From NCBI GenBank assembly GCA_013407085.1, contig JACCGJ010000701.1, forward strand, positions 62,001 through 126,000: DNA of 64,000 nucleotides, read 5' to 3'. Made by a program: the position numbers and the translations under genes. This DNA is from Atriophallophorus winterbourni. Lineage: Eukaryota > Platyhelminthes > Trematoda > Plagiorchiida > Microphallidae. The notes beneath the pieces are model-generated. The model was not told where the DNA came from, searched no databases, and worked only from the letters and a program-made list of their open reading frames with translations. Positions 1-10,720 of this stretch are shown in pieces; the stretch's first letter is position 1, and the number at the start of each line of letters is the position of its first letter.

Positions 1-75
1 TCCGACACAGAAGCTTCGTCAGACCAAGGGTGATAGTCAGGACAGGGAACACGATTAAGTAGCAGTCAACCCCAC
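1..75 (-). repeat. Penelope 3'-end repeat fragment
   Basis: This is the reverse complement of the segment that follows the Penelope-like GIY-YIG region near 17,940-18,005; the shared landmark is gacgaagcttctgtgtc. It faces a second, plus-oriented copy at 120-535, so the pair forms a loose inverted repeat in the junctophilin intron. Confidence 0.6.
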
Positions 76-119
76 GCCACTGATTTGACCTTACCGGTAA
101 AGAGCCTATAGTACGCCTT

Positions 120-535
120 ATACCTACTAGTTAAATTAGATTTTCGTTTTTCTTAAAAATAGCTTAACCTTAGCCCCGGTAGTTATGTACTTTTACGCAT
201 GTGGGCCGCTGTGTCAACTGACTTTGACCGTGTTCACTTGTCTCAGATTGACGTGGATACACAATAGGATGAAAATCGACCCCTGATCTTGGTCATTCCC
301 ACGAGACGTGACACACTGTAGGTGTAATTCAGGTTGTTTAGCGCTAAAGTCAAATCAGTGGTGGGTGGTTAACTACTACTTATTCATGTTCCCTGTCCTG
401 ACTATCACCCTTGGTTTGATGAAGCTTCTGTGTCATAAGTGAAACGTTACCCAAAAACTGCTCTAACCGATTGCACTCAAATTTCTTTGCATAATGAATA
501 CACGATCGGTCCCAAACATATTCCAATCGATTCGT
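120..535 (+). repeat. Penelope 3'-end repeat fragment
   Basis: It matches 17,740-18,065, which lies directly downstream of a Penelope-like reverse transcriptase/GIY-YIG remnant. Shared landmarks are gaccgtgttcacttgt, tgttccctgtcctgacta and ccgattgcactcaaatttct. No coding sequence was seen. Confidence 0.6.
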
Positions 536-567
536 AATTACCACGTATTCGATTTTTCTCAAAACAG

Positions 568-686
568 AGCCCAAACAGCACGGATGGTCGCAAAGACAGC
601 CGATGAGAGGGCACATGTGGCGAGAAAACTTTCCGAGGAAGCACGGGCGGTTGCGCGAGAATTTTCTCCTGGATTTGTTCAACTTG
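568..686 (+). CDS. Junctophilin exon: alpha-helical domain
   Basis: The acceptor is ttttctcaaaacag and the donor is g|gtatgt. One base plus 39 codons plus one base are open. The exon encodes AQTARMVAKTADERAHVARK and continues to SPGFVQL, a charged, Ala-rich helix, and the next exon completes the glycine codon. An acceptor two bases further on is also possible. Confidence 0.75.
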
Positions 687-3600
687 GTATGTTGGCCACT
701 TGCAATCAAAGCTTTACCTTTCTAAAAATGCAGGATACATGTGAGTAAGAAGAAAACTCATATTTATCACTGATTTTCAAAAAATTGACAGATTTATGTG
801 ACAAAATTTATCAGCTCAATTCGCAACCTTTTCGTTTTAGGACTTGAATGGGAAAAACATAATCCATTGTTAAAGAAAGAACTTTTCGGTGTGTCGAAAG
901 AAACACCGGATACAGTGGATAGCGGCCAGCACACGCAACGGAAAATCCGGAGTGAACACCATGTGGCGAACGATGGGTTGACAGGAAACAGTTTGGAAGT
1001 CAGCGGTGGAAGTCGCCAGGGCAGTTTTCGGTCCAGTTTTCGTAGAAACGGCACAGGTCACGAGGACATACATTCCAAAGGTCATGGTCAGCAGCCTTCA
1101 GACTCGATGATCGAGGTTGGTCATGCTGGCGATAGACATTGTTGGTTCAAAATTCAAATTGCGCTGCTTCTGTAACTATTACGATCATTAAGTTGGCTGA
1201 ATATCTAATCCTGAAACAATCACACAAAATCACATAATTATTATATGATTAACCATATCACACTTCGGGAAAAATAAGTTTGTAACGGAAAACCGGGAGA
1301 CGCATAACCGATACAGAAAAGCTTCGCTAAGTAGCAATCGACGTGACACAAACGTGCTCGAGACAGATAAAACGTTCATGTATGTTGGTGAACGCTATCG
1401 AGAAGCTTATCTCAAATTCCATGATAATGACCAAGAACACCGGAATACTATAAGAAATGGGTGAAAAGCTGTGAAGTCACGATTCTGGACATTTTCGTAA
1501 CTGAATTGACTATTTACGGTCCAGTGTACGAACATTTCCTACCTAGCCATGAAGTTGCAATCGAACGTGTCAAAGGAATCGCTATTTCTCTGGCAACTAA
1601 TAATGCGAAGGCATTGGTCAAAGGGAGGCTTTTGCATAGTACGCATTAACTTGTCTAATGGATCGATAGTCATCCCCCGACCCCATTTAGATATCCCTAT
1701 GCATCTGTGTGTGCACTTTATTAGTGACTTCTGATTAATTCGACGTATTAAACTGATTGTATTATCACTGTAGTTTGTCTAGTGAGAATATCGCGGTGTA
1801 TACTTGCGTTCCGATGCCAGCACTATTCTGCTCATACCATGAGTGTCGAGAAGGTATACCGAACATAATAGCAGCCGATCTCGCTTTGTTTAATTTTTAC
1901 ATGCTCGAACACAAACGATCGAAATGTCAAAATAACATTAAAAAAATTAAAAATAGATAGCATTTGTGAGGCGTTGAAGAACAATGAACAGCATTATTTA
2001 TCTCACATCAGGACGATGCGAATTCGTGACGAGTATGGTGGGATGACCTTTAGGTACCGAAGAATCAAACGCATTCAATTGTGTTGTTGCATATTGAGCG
2101 TTTTATGTTTCCAGTTATATACATTTAATATTCACTTAATAATTTCAGGATCAGTTTCAAGACAATCAGCATCACCGAAACAAATATCCCCGAAACATGC
2201 CTCAGGGTTCACCGGAGAGCGAGCCAAGAATACCTGGTAGTAAACAGCGTTCGGATTCGTCCGAATACCGGACGGCAGCTGGCACACAACGGAGTCCTGC
2301 TGGTAGACCTATTGCACGAGCAGCTACGACTGGAGTTGCTGGTGTTGGCTACACGCAAGTCGATCACAAACATATGGCTGAACATATGGCTCAGCATCCT
2401 CATTCACCATACCTCATGTCATCTGAAAGTCAACATCTGGACACCTATGTGCAACCGGAATTCGGAATGAGTTACGAAACTACACAACGAGGCAAACCCT
2501 CAACAAAAACCGGTTTCGCTAAAGTCCACGAACCAGCAACTGAATGGGATGCGGGTGAAAGGAAACATGGTGGCAGAATGAAATTGGAAAACGCAAATCC
2601 ATCGATGGTCAAAACGCACAGAGCAGCTGAGATTACTCTAGAGGAATCCCAATTGGTGGAGCCTGAACCAACTCACCATGCCACAATACAAGTGGTTGTA
2701 GGTCAACAAGATCACGCTGCAAACAGACGTTACAGCGGTGACGTGAGTTCTGATAAATTAAATCTCGAAGCGTATCCATTGGAATATGTCCACCAAGTTC
2801 GGCGCCGAACGCTCCCTTCCATTATGACAGAACCTCCATTTTTAAAAGATAAAAATGCATCTGAAAAAAGAAATGAAGAAGGTTTTGTCAAACTACCTGC
2901 GAGGACACAACATAGAAGGAGTAAAGTGTTGCAATCCGATGACGAGGCTATACACAGCGCAGAAAATCTCCCGGTTCACGCAGCAGAAACCTATATTATT
3001 GAAAATGGGATCAGGAAACGAGTGCAGGAAGTTTCTAGAAGACAGCAAGCCCGTATGCCTCAAAACAAAATGCTTCCAGAAGATCAGGAGAAGGGAGGAC
3101 GGCGTCCTGAATGGACTATGTGAGTTTGTGTTTCAACTTAATGATAGCTGTATAAATCGTAACAAGTGAAAAGGTAGTTTGATTTTTATCAGAAATACAC
3201 TAATACTGCTGTGGCATACACATCGGAAAGGTGCGGGTAAGACTTGGATCAACATGATAGCGTTGATTAGATGGCTTATCATTCAACAAATCATAAAGTG
3301 GCCTCAGCCAAACACGTCGCACGTATTACGTAACCTAAAGCACGGTAATAAGGAATTACTCCATCTGCAAGCATTCGGATTGAATCAACCACGCTGGTGA
3401 GCTTGGCGAATAGGATAACTCAAACAGACCACTCCGTGACACGTGCTGATGCTGCAACAAACGAAATAATCACGGCAAACTCTGAATAATCAAGAATTTG
3501 AAATTTATATCCAGGTGATCTTGATTCGCAAATGGAATAGAAGTGAGTGTATGAGTAGTTGTGCAACATGACATTATCTTAGCCCACGTGCAGTCTCCGA

Positions 3601-6388
3601 CTGTGCGGCACTTTGTCTGGATCAGGCTTGTGCTTTCATACATACATACAATATAGAGCGTTTTGTGGTAAGGTAAATAGTGCTAGGATGACACAATGAC
3701 AGCAAACTTGAGAACCTGACGCACAAACGTTATTTGATAGGTGAATATATCACTAGGTAGCTTTCAACGCACCAACGTTGGAATTAGCTGGCACCTTCGG
3801 ACACGTATCCGAGACAAAATTGTTGGTCGCGATGTAGATATCATTGAAAAAACTAATGCGCATGCAGATTTCGCAAGTTTTTCGGATCCAACACCAGTAG
3901 CTACTCACCCGCAGAGATTTCACTCGGGATCACGTTTAGTTAGTATCATGTTGTAAGCATCTTTTTAAATCGATTAATCATGTATATTGGGGTGGCGATG
4001 AAACCATTTTAATGATGCATGGGAGAGAAAGCCAGAAGGAAGCTTATGCCAACCAACTGGGTCACAAAACTTATTTGAATGCAGATTGTAGTCAAGGGGA
4101 GACACCTCACCCCGTAACATTTCAAGTCCCACCTTTCCCAATCACCTCAGTACTTGATAAAAATGTAACACCCTTTCTACTGATGACAATGAATCACCGT
4201 ATTTTGATGGTTGTGGTGTGTGATATAAAGCGAAATCGATACCAAATAATATTTCTTGTTCATCCTAGTACCCATGATACAGCTGCTTATTAAGGTAGTT
4301 TGATGTGAGGTTTTTAAACTGGAGCATATCCAAAATATTCATTTGCATGCATGCAAATGAATATTTTGGTTCATGGTTATGGGTTTAACCCTATTAAACA
4401 TGTGTTTCGACACATGTGATTGAACAGGTTGGTCGTACCAGCCTTATCCAACAGTGGCATACAAGCGCTCCTTGTGGAGCAATTTCCAAGGACATGTGAA
4501 CCTACAGTGTATATGAAATCTGCTCGATTCCCCACGTTCATGAACCTGCATTTGTTGAAATTAAATGGCAGTTTGTTCTTCAACGATCAATTGTGAAGCG
4601 TATCGAGATCTTTTTGTAATAGCAGACAGTCTTCTGGGGTACGGATGCAACTCCATATCTTTATGTTGTCCGCAAATAATAAAATGTTACATCGAACAAT
4701 TTCCGGTATTTCATTGACATAAACCAAAAAAGAGGATCGGACCAAGGACGAAACCATGGGGGTCGGTTTGGGAGCACTGCAACTCAAGTTGATTTATTTC
4801 ACATCAAATGACGATGTTAAAATAGTAACGAATTAAAGGATAGAAATCCCGCTGTTTTCTTGTTGCTCACACAATTTGTGATTTATAACCAATTCAAATG
4901 AAGCAAATTGTATTGACCAGTTCAACTATTCACCGTCCTAGTGCGTATGATCCATATCGACCGGCCATGGAAAGTACCATAATTCTACCGCAACTTGGTG
5001 AGCCACCCCCATACGATGATCAACTTTCGTCAAATTTGGAAGCAGCCGCGCTACCGAGAGCGTACCGCATCGATTCCGAGCTCAGTCTGCTGGGAGCGAT
5101 GAAGGAATCCAGTTTGCCCGATCTACCGACCGCCACCGGGGGTGGCATGTTGGCCGCGCATCGACGAGCTCATCAACGTCAACCTGGTTTCACCAAGGAC
5201 GAACTGGCTCGACTAACGCAGGCACATCGCCTTGAAATGATGGCAGAAATGGAACGAAGAAAACGAGGCGAAATCGTTATTCGATTGGCAGACATCAAAG
5301 TTTGTGATTGCGTCATTTTGTGTTGCATCATTTTGTGGTACTGTTTCGGCGATCAGGAATCATCTACTAGAGCACCGTGTAAATTTAAGTTGAGGAAATT
5401 GACTAAGCCGATGTATTCCGCAACCAGAAGTACAAACAGTGAAAGCATAGTGTTATACTTGTATGCCACTGAATCTGATCTTACTGTCTCCACCTGATGA
5501 CGGCAAACAGCCAGACACCGGTAGTGGAGTGTAAGTTCGGGGGATGTGAGCAACACATTACTTTAGTGAAAGCATACTGTTTGCTGCATGACAAATAAGA
5601 ATCGTTAAAGGTAGCCGCTACCATGTAGACGCACGCATCGAAATACATCCCGGTTAATTTATTGCACTTCATTAACTGGCCATACATTCAGACAAAGGAC
5701 ATTAGACGAGTAGGCTTACTAAACGCGTTACTCCTAGAAACAAAACTAAGACCTAAGTTTGGAATGACTCAACCAAGTGCCATACTTCACGCTGCACCAT
5801 TGTCGGAGATAGTAAAAGTCGAACAAATCAAGCTCGGTTTTTTTATTTCACAGTGAGTTATAGAACGTGAGTTGTACGCATGATTGATTATACGAAAATA
5901 CGTAGTTGAATGGGTTAAACGCATCTACATGTGTGCGGTCACATGTGATTGAACAGGTTGGTATTCACAGCCTTTTCCAACGGTGGCTTACAAGTTCAAC
6001 CTTTGTTTACGCGGAAGCTTTAGAAGCTAAGAAAGTACTAGGTACTTGATATTAAATCGGATTCGGACTTTTCAAAACACGTTTTAAATATTTTTGCTGT
6101 AATGGCCTCAGCTGTTCAAAAGATGGTTGTTTTCCTCTACAGGACTGGATTCGAGATAATTTTGTCATCGTTTTCGTGCTGCTGATCAACGCTAGTCTCG
6201 CGTTTCTGTTCTTCAACTTACTGACGGGCTCGGATTCCCCAAATCAATCCACTTCATCGCAACGGGCGCGAGAATCCGCTGGCACTCCGATGCAAACGGC
6301 ACAAACCATCGCGAGGAAAATCGTCTCCAGTGCACTGAAAAAGGCGAAAAACGATCGAAAATTTGGAGAACGGGATAGTGCTAGTTGA
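568..6388 (+). CDS. Junctophilin, 3' half (six exons)
   Basis: Junctophilins tether the ER/SR to the plasma membrane in excitable cells, using N-terminal MORN repeats at the plasma membrane and a C-terminal transmembrane anchor in the ER. The exons 568-686, 841-1115, 2149-3119, 3761-3952, 4942-5299 and 6143-6388 have compatible phases (1, 0, 2, 2, 0) and give about 720 codons to a TGA stop. They encode an alanine/arginine-rich helix ending AREFSPGFVQLG, which corresponds to the family's conserved AREL-[SA]P-x-F-x-Q-x-G region. A long low-complexity divergent region follows, and then one C-terminal hydrophobic helix (VIVFVLLINASLAFLFF) with a short polar tail. The MORN exons must lie upstream of base 1. 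Family identification is from recalled motifs, with no search run. The weakest boundaries are the 1115 donor and the 3761 acceptor. Confidence 0.75.
841..1115 (+). CDS. Junctophilin exon following the helix
   Basis: The acceptor is ccttttcgttttag. The exon completes the split Gly codon and continues LEWEKHNPLLKKELF, then a polar Ser/Gly/His-rich stretch. The frame stays open to 1175. A donor at 1115 (gag|gttggt) gives phase 0, which the next exon needs; a donor at 1080 (aaag|gtcatg) looks plausible but has the wrong phase. Confidence 0.65.
1116..2148 (+). other. Intron, no recognised content
   Basis: AT-rich sequence with only short unrelated reading frames (for example 1461-1649). I found no repeat family or RNA gene here. 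It ends in the acceptor cttaataatttcag. Confidence 0.5.
2149..3119 (+). CDS. Junctophilin long divergent-region exon
   Basis: This is a 971-nt open exon with acceptor aatttcag and a strong donor at|gtgagt. It starts DQFQDNQHHRNKYPRNMPQG and is rich in Gln, His, Arg, Pro and Ser, with no obvious fold, as expected of the poorly conserved region between the helix and the membrane anchor. The track's Met at 2197 is internal: the frame is open 16 codons upstream to the acceptor. Confidence 0.75.
3120..3760 (+). other. Intron with one short repeat
   Basis: Non-coding. A partial copy of the CATA-tailed SINE-like repeat is at about 3577-3655 (gcccacgtgcagtctc and catacatacata). Nothing else was recognised. 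Confidence 0.5.
3761..3952 (+). CDS. Probable junctophilin exon of symmetric phase
   Basis: This is 192 nt (64 codons), in phase 2 at both ends, so it can be included or skipped without a frame change. The acceptor is actaggtag, with a weak pyrimidine tract; the donor gtaagc is strong. The frame encodes FQRTNVGISWHLRTRIRDKI and onwards, with no stop. Phase agreement with both neighbouring exons is the main support. Confidence 0.5.
4330..4369. repeat. Perfect 40-bp palindrome
   Basis: The left arm ccaaaatattcatttgcatg is followed directly by its exact reverse complement, with no spacer. The right arm runs into the 240-bp-family repeat in sense orientation, so the palindrome is a fold-back of that repeat. 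Confidence 0.95.
4370..4475 (+). repeat. 240-bp ribozyme-family repeat, partial
   Basis: Landmarks are gattgaacaggttggtcgta and caacagtggcatacaagc. The ribozyme part of the monomer is missing here. Confidence 0.7.
4490..4800 (-). pseudogene. CR1-like LINE reverse transcriptase fragment
   Basis: The - strand encodes FLVYVNEIPEIVRCNILLFA followed by DNIKIW and QKDLDTL, the palm region (FADD, here FADN) seen more fully at 12,685-13,536. It is interrupted by stops and is a decayed remnant in the junctophilin intron. Confidence 0.7.
4942..5299 (+). CDS. Junctophilin exon before the membrane anchor
   Basis: The acceptor is caccgtcctag and the donor is aaa|gtttgt. The frame encodes AYDPYRPAMESTIILPQLGE and ends RRKRGEIVIRLADIK. 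The last segment joins in phase 0 to the DWIRDN start of the transmembrane exon. The frame reads past the donor, so the intron start is judged from phase and from the family-like junction. Confidence 0.75.
5445..5570 (+). repeat. 240-bp family repeat with hammerhead-like core
   Basis: A partial monomer in sense orientation, ending gatgtgagcaacacatta, a recurrent end of this family. It contains the ribozyme-shaped segment at 5480-5535. Confidence 0.75.
5480..5535 (+). ncRNA. Hammerhead-like ribozyme motif, probably inactive
   Basis: Stem I pairs ctccac with gtggag, and outer cttac with gtaag. The core ctgatga is followed by a ggc/gcc stem II with loop aaaca. A two-base-pair palindromic stem III (cc/gg) follows. 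The GAAA box is mutated to gaca, so cleavage is unlikely. Confidence 0.65.
5918..6003 (+). repeat. 240-bp ribozyme-family repeat, partial
   Basis: cacatgtgattgaacaggtt and a degenerate gtggcttacaag place it in the family. The ribozyme part is missing. Confidence 0.6.
6143..6388 (+). CDS. Junctophilin last exon: C-terminal transmembrane anchor
   Basis: The acceptor is ttgttttcctctacag. In phase 0 the exon encodes DWIRDN, then a 17-20-residue hydrophobic helix (VIVFVLLINASLAFLFF), NLLTG, and a Ser/Lys-rich tail ending at TGA. One terminal membrane helix with a very short luminal end is the junctophilin pattern. Confidence 0.85.
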   Translation, partial: DWIRDNFVIVFVLLINASLAFLFFNLLTGSDSPNQSTSSQRARESAGTPMQTAQTIARKIVSSALKKAKNDRKFGERDSAS

Positions 6389-6925
6389 TCACACGCACGT
6401 TGGCAAATGTCCGTTATTTTTCGGATGATATCGTGTTATTTATTTATGTACACCGACTACACAAGGCGGCGCTACGATGGTCTGGTAACCATACTGTAAA
6501 TTCGAACACACACACGCTCAACCATGCACATATGCCGTTTTTTGTACAATAGCAAGTCTATTGAATGTGTACCACATGTGCGATTTAGAAATTCTTCCCA
6601 GATTGATCGATTCTTATGACCTTTCGGACAACAAACCCAAAGTGGCAATTTCGATAACGTTGACCTTCCGCGAACATTTCGTGCTTTCAAAGTAGACTTC
6701 AGTTGAAGTGAAATTTCCTGATGCTTATGGCTTTGTAAAATAGTTATGAACGTTTTTGTGAGCAAATGTGTTGTTTTGAATACGATCGAGTGGAAGTGAA
6801 GTGAGGAGCTAGAAAGCAGATTGTTGGCACGAATAACAGGGTCAGAAAAAATACGATGTCTCTATACTTGAACGACGTAGTTTGTTTTACGAATTTAATC
6901 TAACAATGATTTCAATGTGAAATTT
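6389..6925 (+). other. Downstream of junctophilin, presumed 3' UTR and intergenic
   Basis: No clear AATAAA signal was seen close to the stop. A 97-codon minus frame at 6472-6765 resembles nothing I know and is not supported by splice sites. Confidence 0.4.
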
Positions 6926-6929
6926 TGTT

Positions 6930-7060
6930 TACGATTCCTCAGCTCATTCAAGACTTTTCGAACCCAATGAGAGTAAGCAGCCCGAAACCGGTAATAGAGT
7001 GAAATATGCAGAGCGGATTAACAATGATATACACGTGAAATTAGTCAGCGCTTTGCAATG
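6930..7060 (+). repeat. Degenerate 240-bp family repeat
   Basis: It retains cagcccgaaaccggtaatag, which matches the stem II/GAAA/stem III part of the ribozyme segment, but the ctgatga box is lost (caatgag). Confidence 0.5.
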
Positions 7061-7582
7061 AAGTCTGCCCATATTTGCCAGATAATTTCAAAGAATTGGG
7101 CAACGGGTTGCATTGAAGAAAAATGATAGAGTTGATTGAAAATGGTTAAATAAGGGTGTTGCTATTAAAAAAGATAGTTTTCAATCGATTTTGATGCCGT
7201 TGACCTCCTTCGGTCGATGTCGACCATATGTGACCAGACTGGTACTTCCACAGCTCAGCTGGTGTGTGCAATTTTGTTTACATGTGCACATTCAAGAAGC
7301 TGTAAGAAGATGCTGCCTCGAATTCAGCTTGTCCAGACAGAGGAAGAACTACTAAAAGGACTAGGACAAACATTACCATGTTTTTGTTTGTAATATATAT
7401 ATATATATGCACAATCTGATACAGATATGGTGCCGTTCAACATAAACAATGAGATGTACAAAGCGAGAAGAAGGGTACAATTCGGGTAGAAACAGTGAGA
7501 GGGGAACAGTGGGTATTTTTTGTCCATTTACACACATCATTTTTGAATTTTTTTGATAACGTTTTTCGAACAGCAGAGAATG
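7061..7582. other. Intergenic, with a short AT microsatellite
   Basis: No gene seen. An (AT)n run lies at about 7392-7408. Confidence 0.6.
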
Positions 7583-8797
7583 TCAGGGAGTAATAGAGAT
7601 GATGCACTCTTTCCATTGATGTCGGTTCATTGCCATCGTTGCCAATGTGTCGAGCCATACACTCTCCCCTTCTCTTGCACCCCATCCAGGCAAGCGCGCT
7701 CGTCCAACCCTAGCTAGACCAGAAGTGAGCCTTTTCAAGCCACTCTTCCATGTTAGTGGCTGACCGCCAGCCACTTTTTTCCAGTCTGTACCAGCTGACG
7801 CATAAAGCGCTCGGCGTGGTAACCGTTCGGGTTTCATGCGCAGGACGTGCCCCAACCAGCGGAGGCGACGTCGGTTAATGGCTGTCTGAAGGCTAGTGCC
7901 GTTGCTTCCTAAGACGCGGCGCCTGACCTCAGAATTGCAAACGTGGTGTTGCCACCGTACGTGAGCAATCCTACGCAAACAACGTTGGTCGAAAACCTCA
8001 AGCCTCCTAACATCTTCTGAGCGAACTGTCCAACATTCACTCCCGTATAGCAATACTGTCCTTACCGAGGTGGAATATATCCGTCCTTTGATTCCCAAGC
8101 TTAAATCACGTCTCTTCCAGAGGCACTTAAGTTTAGCGAATGCCATTCTGGCTTTAGCAATTCTGGAGGTGATTTCCTTCTCTATCCGACCCCCAGCAAC
8201 CACCAGACTTCCTAGGTATTTGAACTGCTCAACATGATCGAGAATTAGATCATTTATGGCAAAATTTAGTAGTTCATCAGACCAGTCCTGAAGGAGCACT
8301 TTACTCTTACTTAGCGAGAACAGCCCATACTTACATGCCTCCATTGCCATCATATCCAAGGCTTGTTGGATAAATGTTGGGTCTTCGCCCAATAAGGCAA
8401 TATCATCAGCATAGTCCAGGTCCATAACCCGCTCACCTGGAAGGAGCTCAACGCCACCCGTGGAGAAACTACTGAGAGCACTCCGGAGGACGTCCTCGAT
8501 GGCGAAATTGAACAAGAACGGGGAGATTGGACAGCCTTGTCTTACACCCGTTGTGGTTCTGAATGGCATTGACAGGCTATCGTACGCCCTTACCCTCCCT
8601 ATCGAGTGTGCGTATAGGTCCTTTAGGATAGCGACGTACTTCGATGGGATTCCATTGCGAAGCAAGCAGTTCCATAGGGCGGATCTGTCAACCGAGTCAA
8701 AGGCGGCTCTGATATCAGAAACACCACAATGGTAGGTCGCTGATACAGGTGACGGTGTTCTAGCAACTGTCGCAGAACGAAGATCTGGTCTACACAT
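7583..8797 (-). pseudogene. LINE reverse transcriptase, C-terminal part
   Basis: The frame carries AAFDSVDRSALWNCLLRNGI, GVRQGCPISPFLFNFAIEDV, the catalytic YADD in LDYADDIALLGE, and GSECWTVRSEDVRRLEVFDQ with RRLRWLGHVLRM near the end. It uses cDNA-priming chemistry at the nick made by its own endonuclease. The frame before the AAFDS motif is out of register with the upstream RT piece. Confidence 0.85.
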
Positions 8798-9438
8798 CCG
8801 CGCCCTGGTCGGAAGCCAGCTTGCTCTTCGCGAGAAGTGCCCTCACGAATCGGGGTAAGTCTGCGAAGGAGGATGGCGACCAATATCTTAGCTACCACTG
8901 GAATAAGCGAAATTCCGCGATAGTTGCAGCATTCGTTCCGCGCTCCTTTTTTATGGACTGGTATTACTAGCGATTCACCCCAGGAGGCAGGTACCCTCTC
9001 ATCCACCCAAACCTTTGAGAACAGCTCGCGCAATTCTGCTACGACTGCCTCGCCTCCTTCCTTGAAGAATACCGGGTGGAGCTCGTCGGGGCCCGGCGCC
9101 TTGTGTCGCTTTAGTAGTTGGATCTCTCTTCGTATTTCTTCGACACTGGGCGGGGCTAGCGACACGGACCACTGCAAAGTGGATTGAGGGATGTCGGCGG
9201 TGTCTGAGGGACGGTGCTGATTAAACTGCTGAGAGAAATATTCTCTCCATCTTTCTAAACGTCTGTGAAGGCTCGTTGTGCGCGAGCCATCATCCTCGAG
9301 GATGGTTTCACTCAGACCTTGCGGCTTAGGGCCACAGACACGAATCAATTGGTAAAGTCTCCTCATGTTGCTCATGGCTGACGCTCTTTCCATCTCCGAG
9401 GCGCGTTCTTTCCACCAAGACTCACGGTCACGTCTCAA
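8623..9438 (-). pseudogene. LINE reverse transcriptase, N-terminal part
   Basis: Contains LLKRHKAPGPDELHPVFF, CCNYRGISLIPVVAKIL and EEQAGFRPGRGCVDQIFVLR, the RT fingers motifs. It overlaps the downstream piece in another frame, which shows a frameshift close to the palm aspartate. Confidence 0.85.
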
Positions 9439-9693
9439 ACTATCTTTGATTAGGAGTCTAAGACACTTCCGATCGTCCTCATACTCTAAACCACTCGGTA
9501 TGGCACGGCGCTGTTCGAGTAGCGTGAGGGACTCAGCAGAGACCCAGCGGTGTGACGGTTGACGAGTGACTTTGCAGCATTCGTAGCAGAGTCATAGAGT
9601 GCTTGCTTAAAGTAGTGCCAATGACGATCCAGCTCGACCGGCCGATCTTTGGAAAGGGAAACCGATAGGGTATCCCTAAATCTGGCTTTTGTC

Positions 9694-10596
9694 TCAGGCA
9701 GCGATAAAGCGTTTGTCTAGTTTGGGACGCTTTTGTTTGGGTTTGCCTCCGAATTGAAGATTGATTGTTGCGCAAACTAAAGCGTGGCCAGAATCTACAC
9801 TGGTGCTCCAGTATGATCTGCAGTTTTTGACACTACCTCGCCACCTGTAGCTTATCGCGATATGGTCAACCTGCGCCCAAGTACGTTGTGATGGGGATCG
9901 CCAGGTAGCTAGATGGCGCTTGGAATGTCGAAAATTTGTGGAGACGAGAAAGAGGCGGTGGTCGTCACAGAGGGACAACAATCTCTCTCCATTGTCTGTA
10001 CGGTCATCTGACATTCCATACTTCCCTCCAAGGAAGCGCTCGGAGTGCGCTATACATCCAACTCGGGCATTGAGATCGCCGGCAAGCACTACTATATCGC
10101 CTCTGCGTGCTTTCGTTAAGAGAGAACGAAGTTCTTCGTAGAATTCGTCCTTCACTTCATCTGCCCCACAGTTCGTGGGTGCGTAAGCCGAAATCACGAA
10201 TAAGTTACGTCTCTCGTCGCTATGCTTGTTAACTCTGCTGTACCCCTGAAATCTCGCTGCGCACAGCCTTTTATTAACGAGTATCCAATCTAGGAAGGAG
10301 GTTCCCGCTTTCTGGCTTAGAATAATTCCAACACCTGCTAGGCCGACTGAGGAAGCAACGGGATCACTGGACACACGAAGGTAGAACCTACTCCCAAGAG
10401 GCATAGGAGAACTCAGTTGCAATACCGAATCCGTGTCGCGAAGACGGGTTTCCGATAGGCAACTTATGTCGATACCTAGTGTCTCTAGAGAGCGGGCTAG
10501 TCCAAGCTGTTGTTCTGGTTGTTGCAGGGTGCGGACATTAAACGACGCAAGCCTAATAGGGGCGCGCGGTTGGAGGAGAGCGTTGGGTATCGACAC
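9694..10596 (-). pseudogene. LINE apurinic-like endonuclease domain
   Basis: It starts near MSIPNALLQPRAPIRLASFN and carries CLSETRLRD (catalytic Glu), VLAGDLNARVG, and a weakened terminal histidine motif in DSGHALV. A stop after KRFIAA separates it from the linker, which continues in another frame (9,533-9,690). Confidence 0.85.
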
Positions 10597-10720
10597 CTGT
10601 CTAAGGACAGTTGGCTGCGACGGAATGCGTCCTGCATTGATGGTCCGAAGTGCATCAGGGAGAGTGAAAGGATGACGTGTGCTTGCGAAGTGGGTTGCGG
10701 ATAGTAGTAGACGGAGCTTG

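Larger units (their letters stand above)
3953..4941 (+). other. Intron with palindrome, ribozyme-repeat and LINE fragments
   Basis: The intron holds a 40-bp palindrome, a partial 240-bp-family repeat and a CR1-like fragment, each listed separately. A 93-codon frame at 4012-4293 has a possible donor at 4164, but its phase does not fit the neighbouring exons. Confidence 0.5.
7583..10720 (-). mobile_element. RTE-like non-LTR retrotransposon, broken
   Basis: An apurinic-type endonuclease followed by a reverse transcriptase and a C-terminal RRLRWLGHVLRM-type tail, all on the - strand, is the layout of RTE-like LINEs. The single expected frame is split into at least three pieces by shifts at about 9,440-9,700 and about 8,700, so this copy cannot make a full protein. 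The 5' leader probably continues to about 11.1 kb, but I cannot delimit it. Confidence 0.85.

Noticed and set aside
1461..1649. Small host exon
   Set aside because: No splice sites, domain or repeat match.
4012..4293. Additional junctophilin exon
   Set aside because: A possible donor exists, but the phase does not match the flanking exons and no good acceptor was found.
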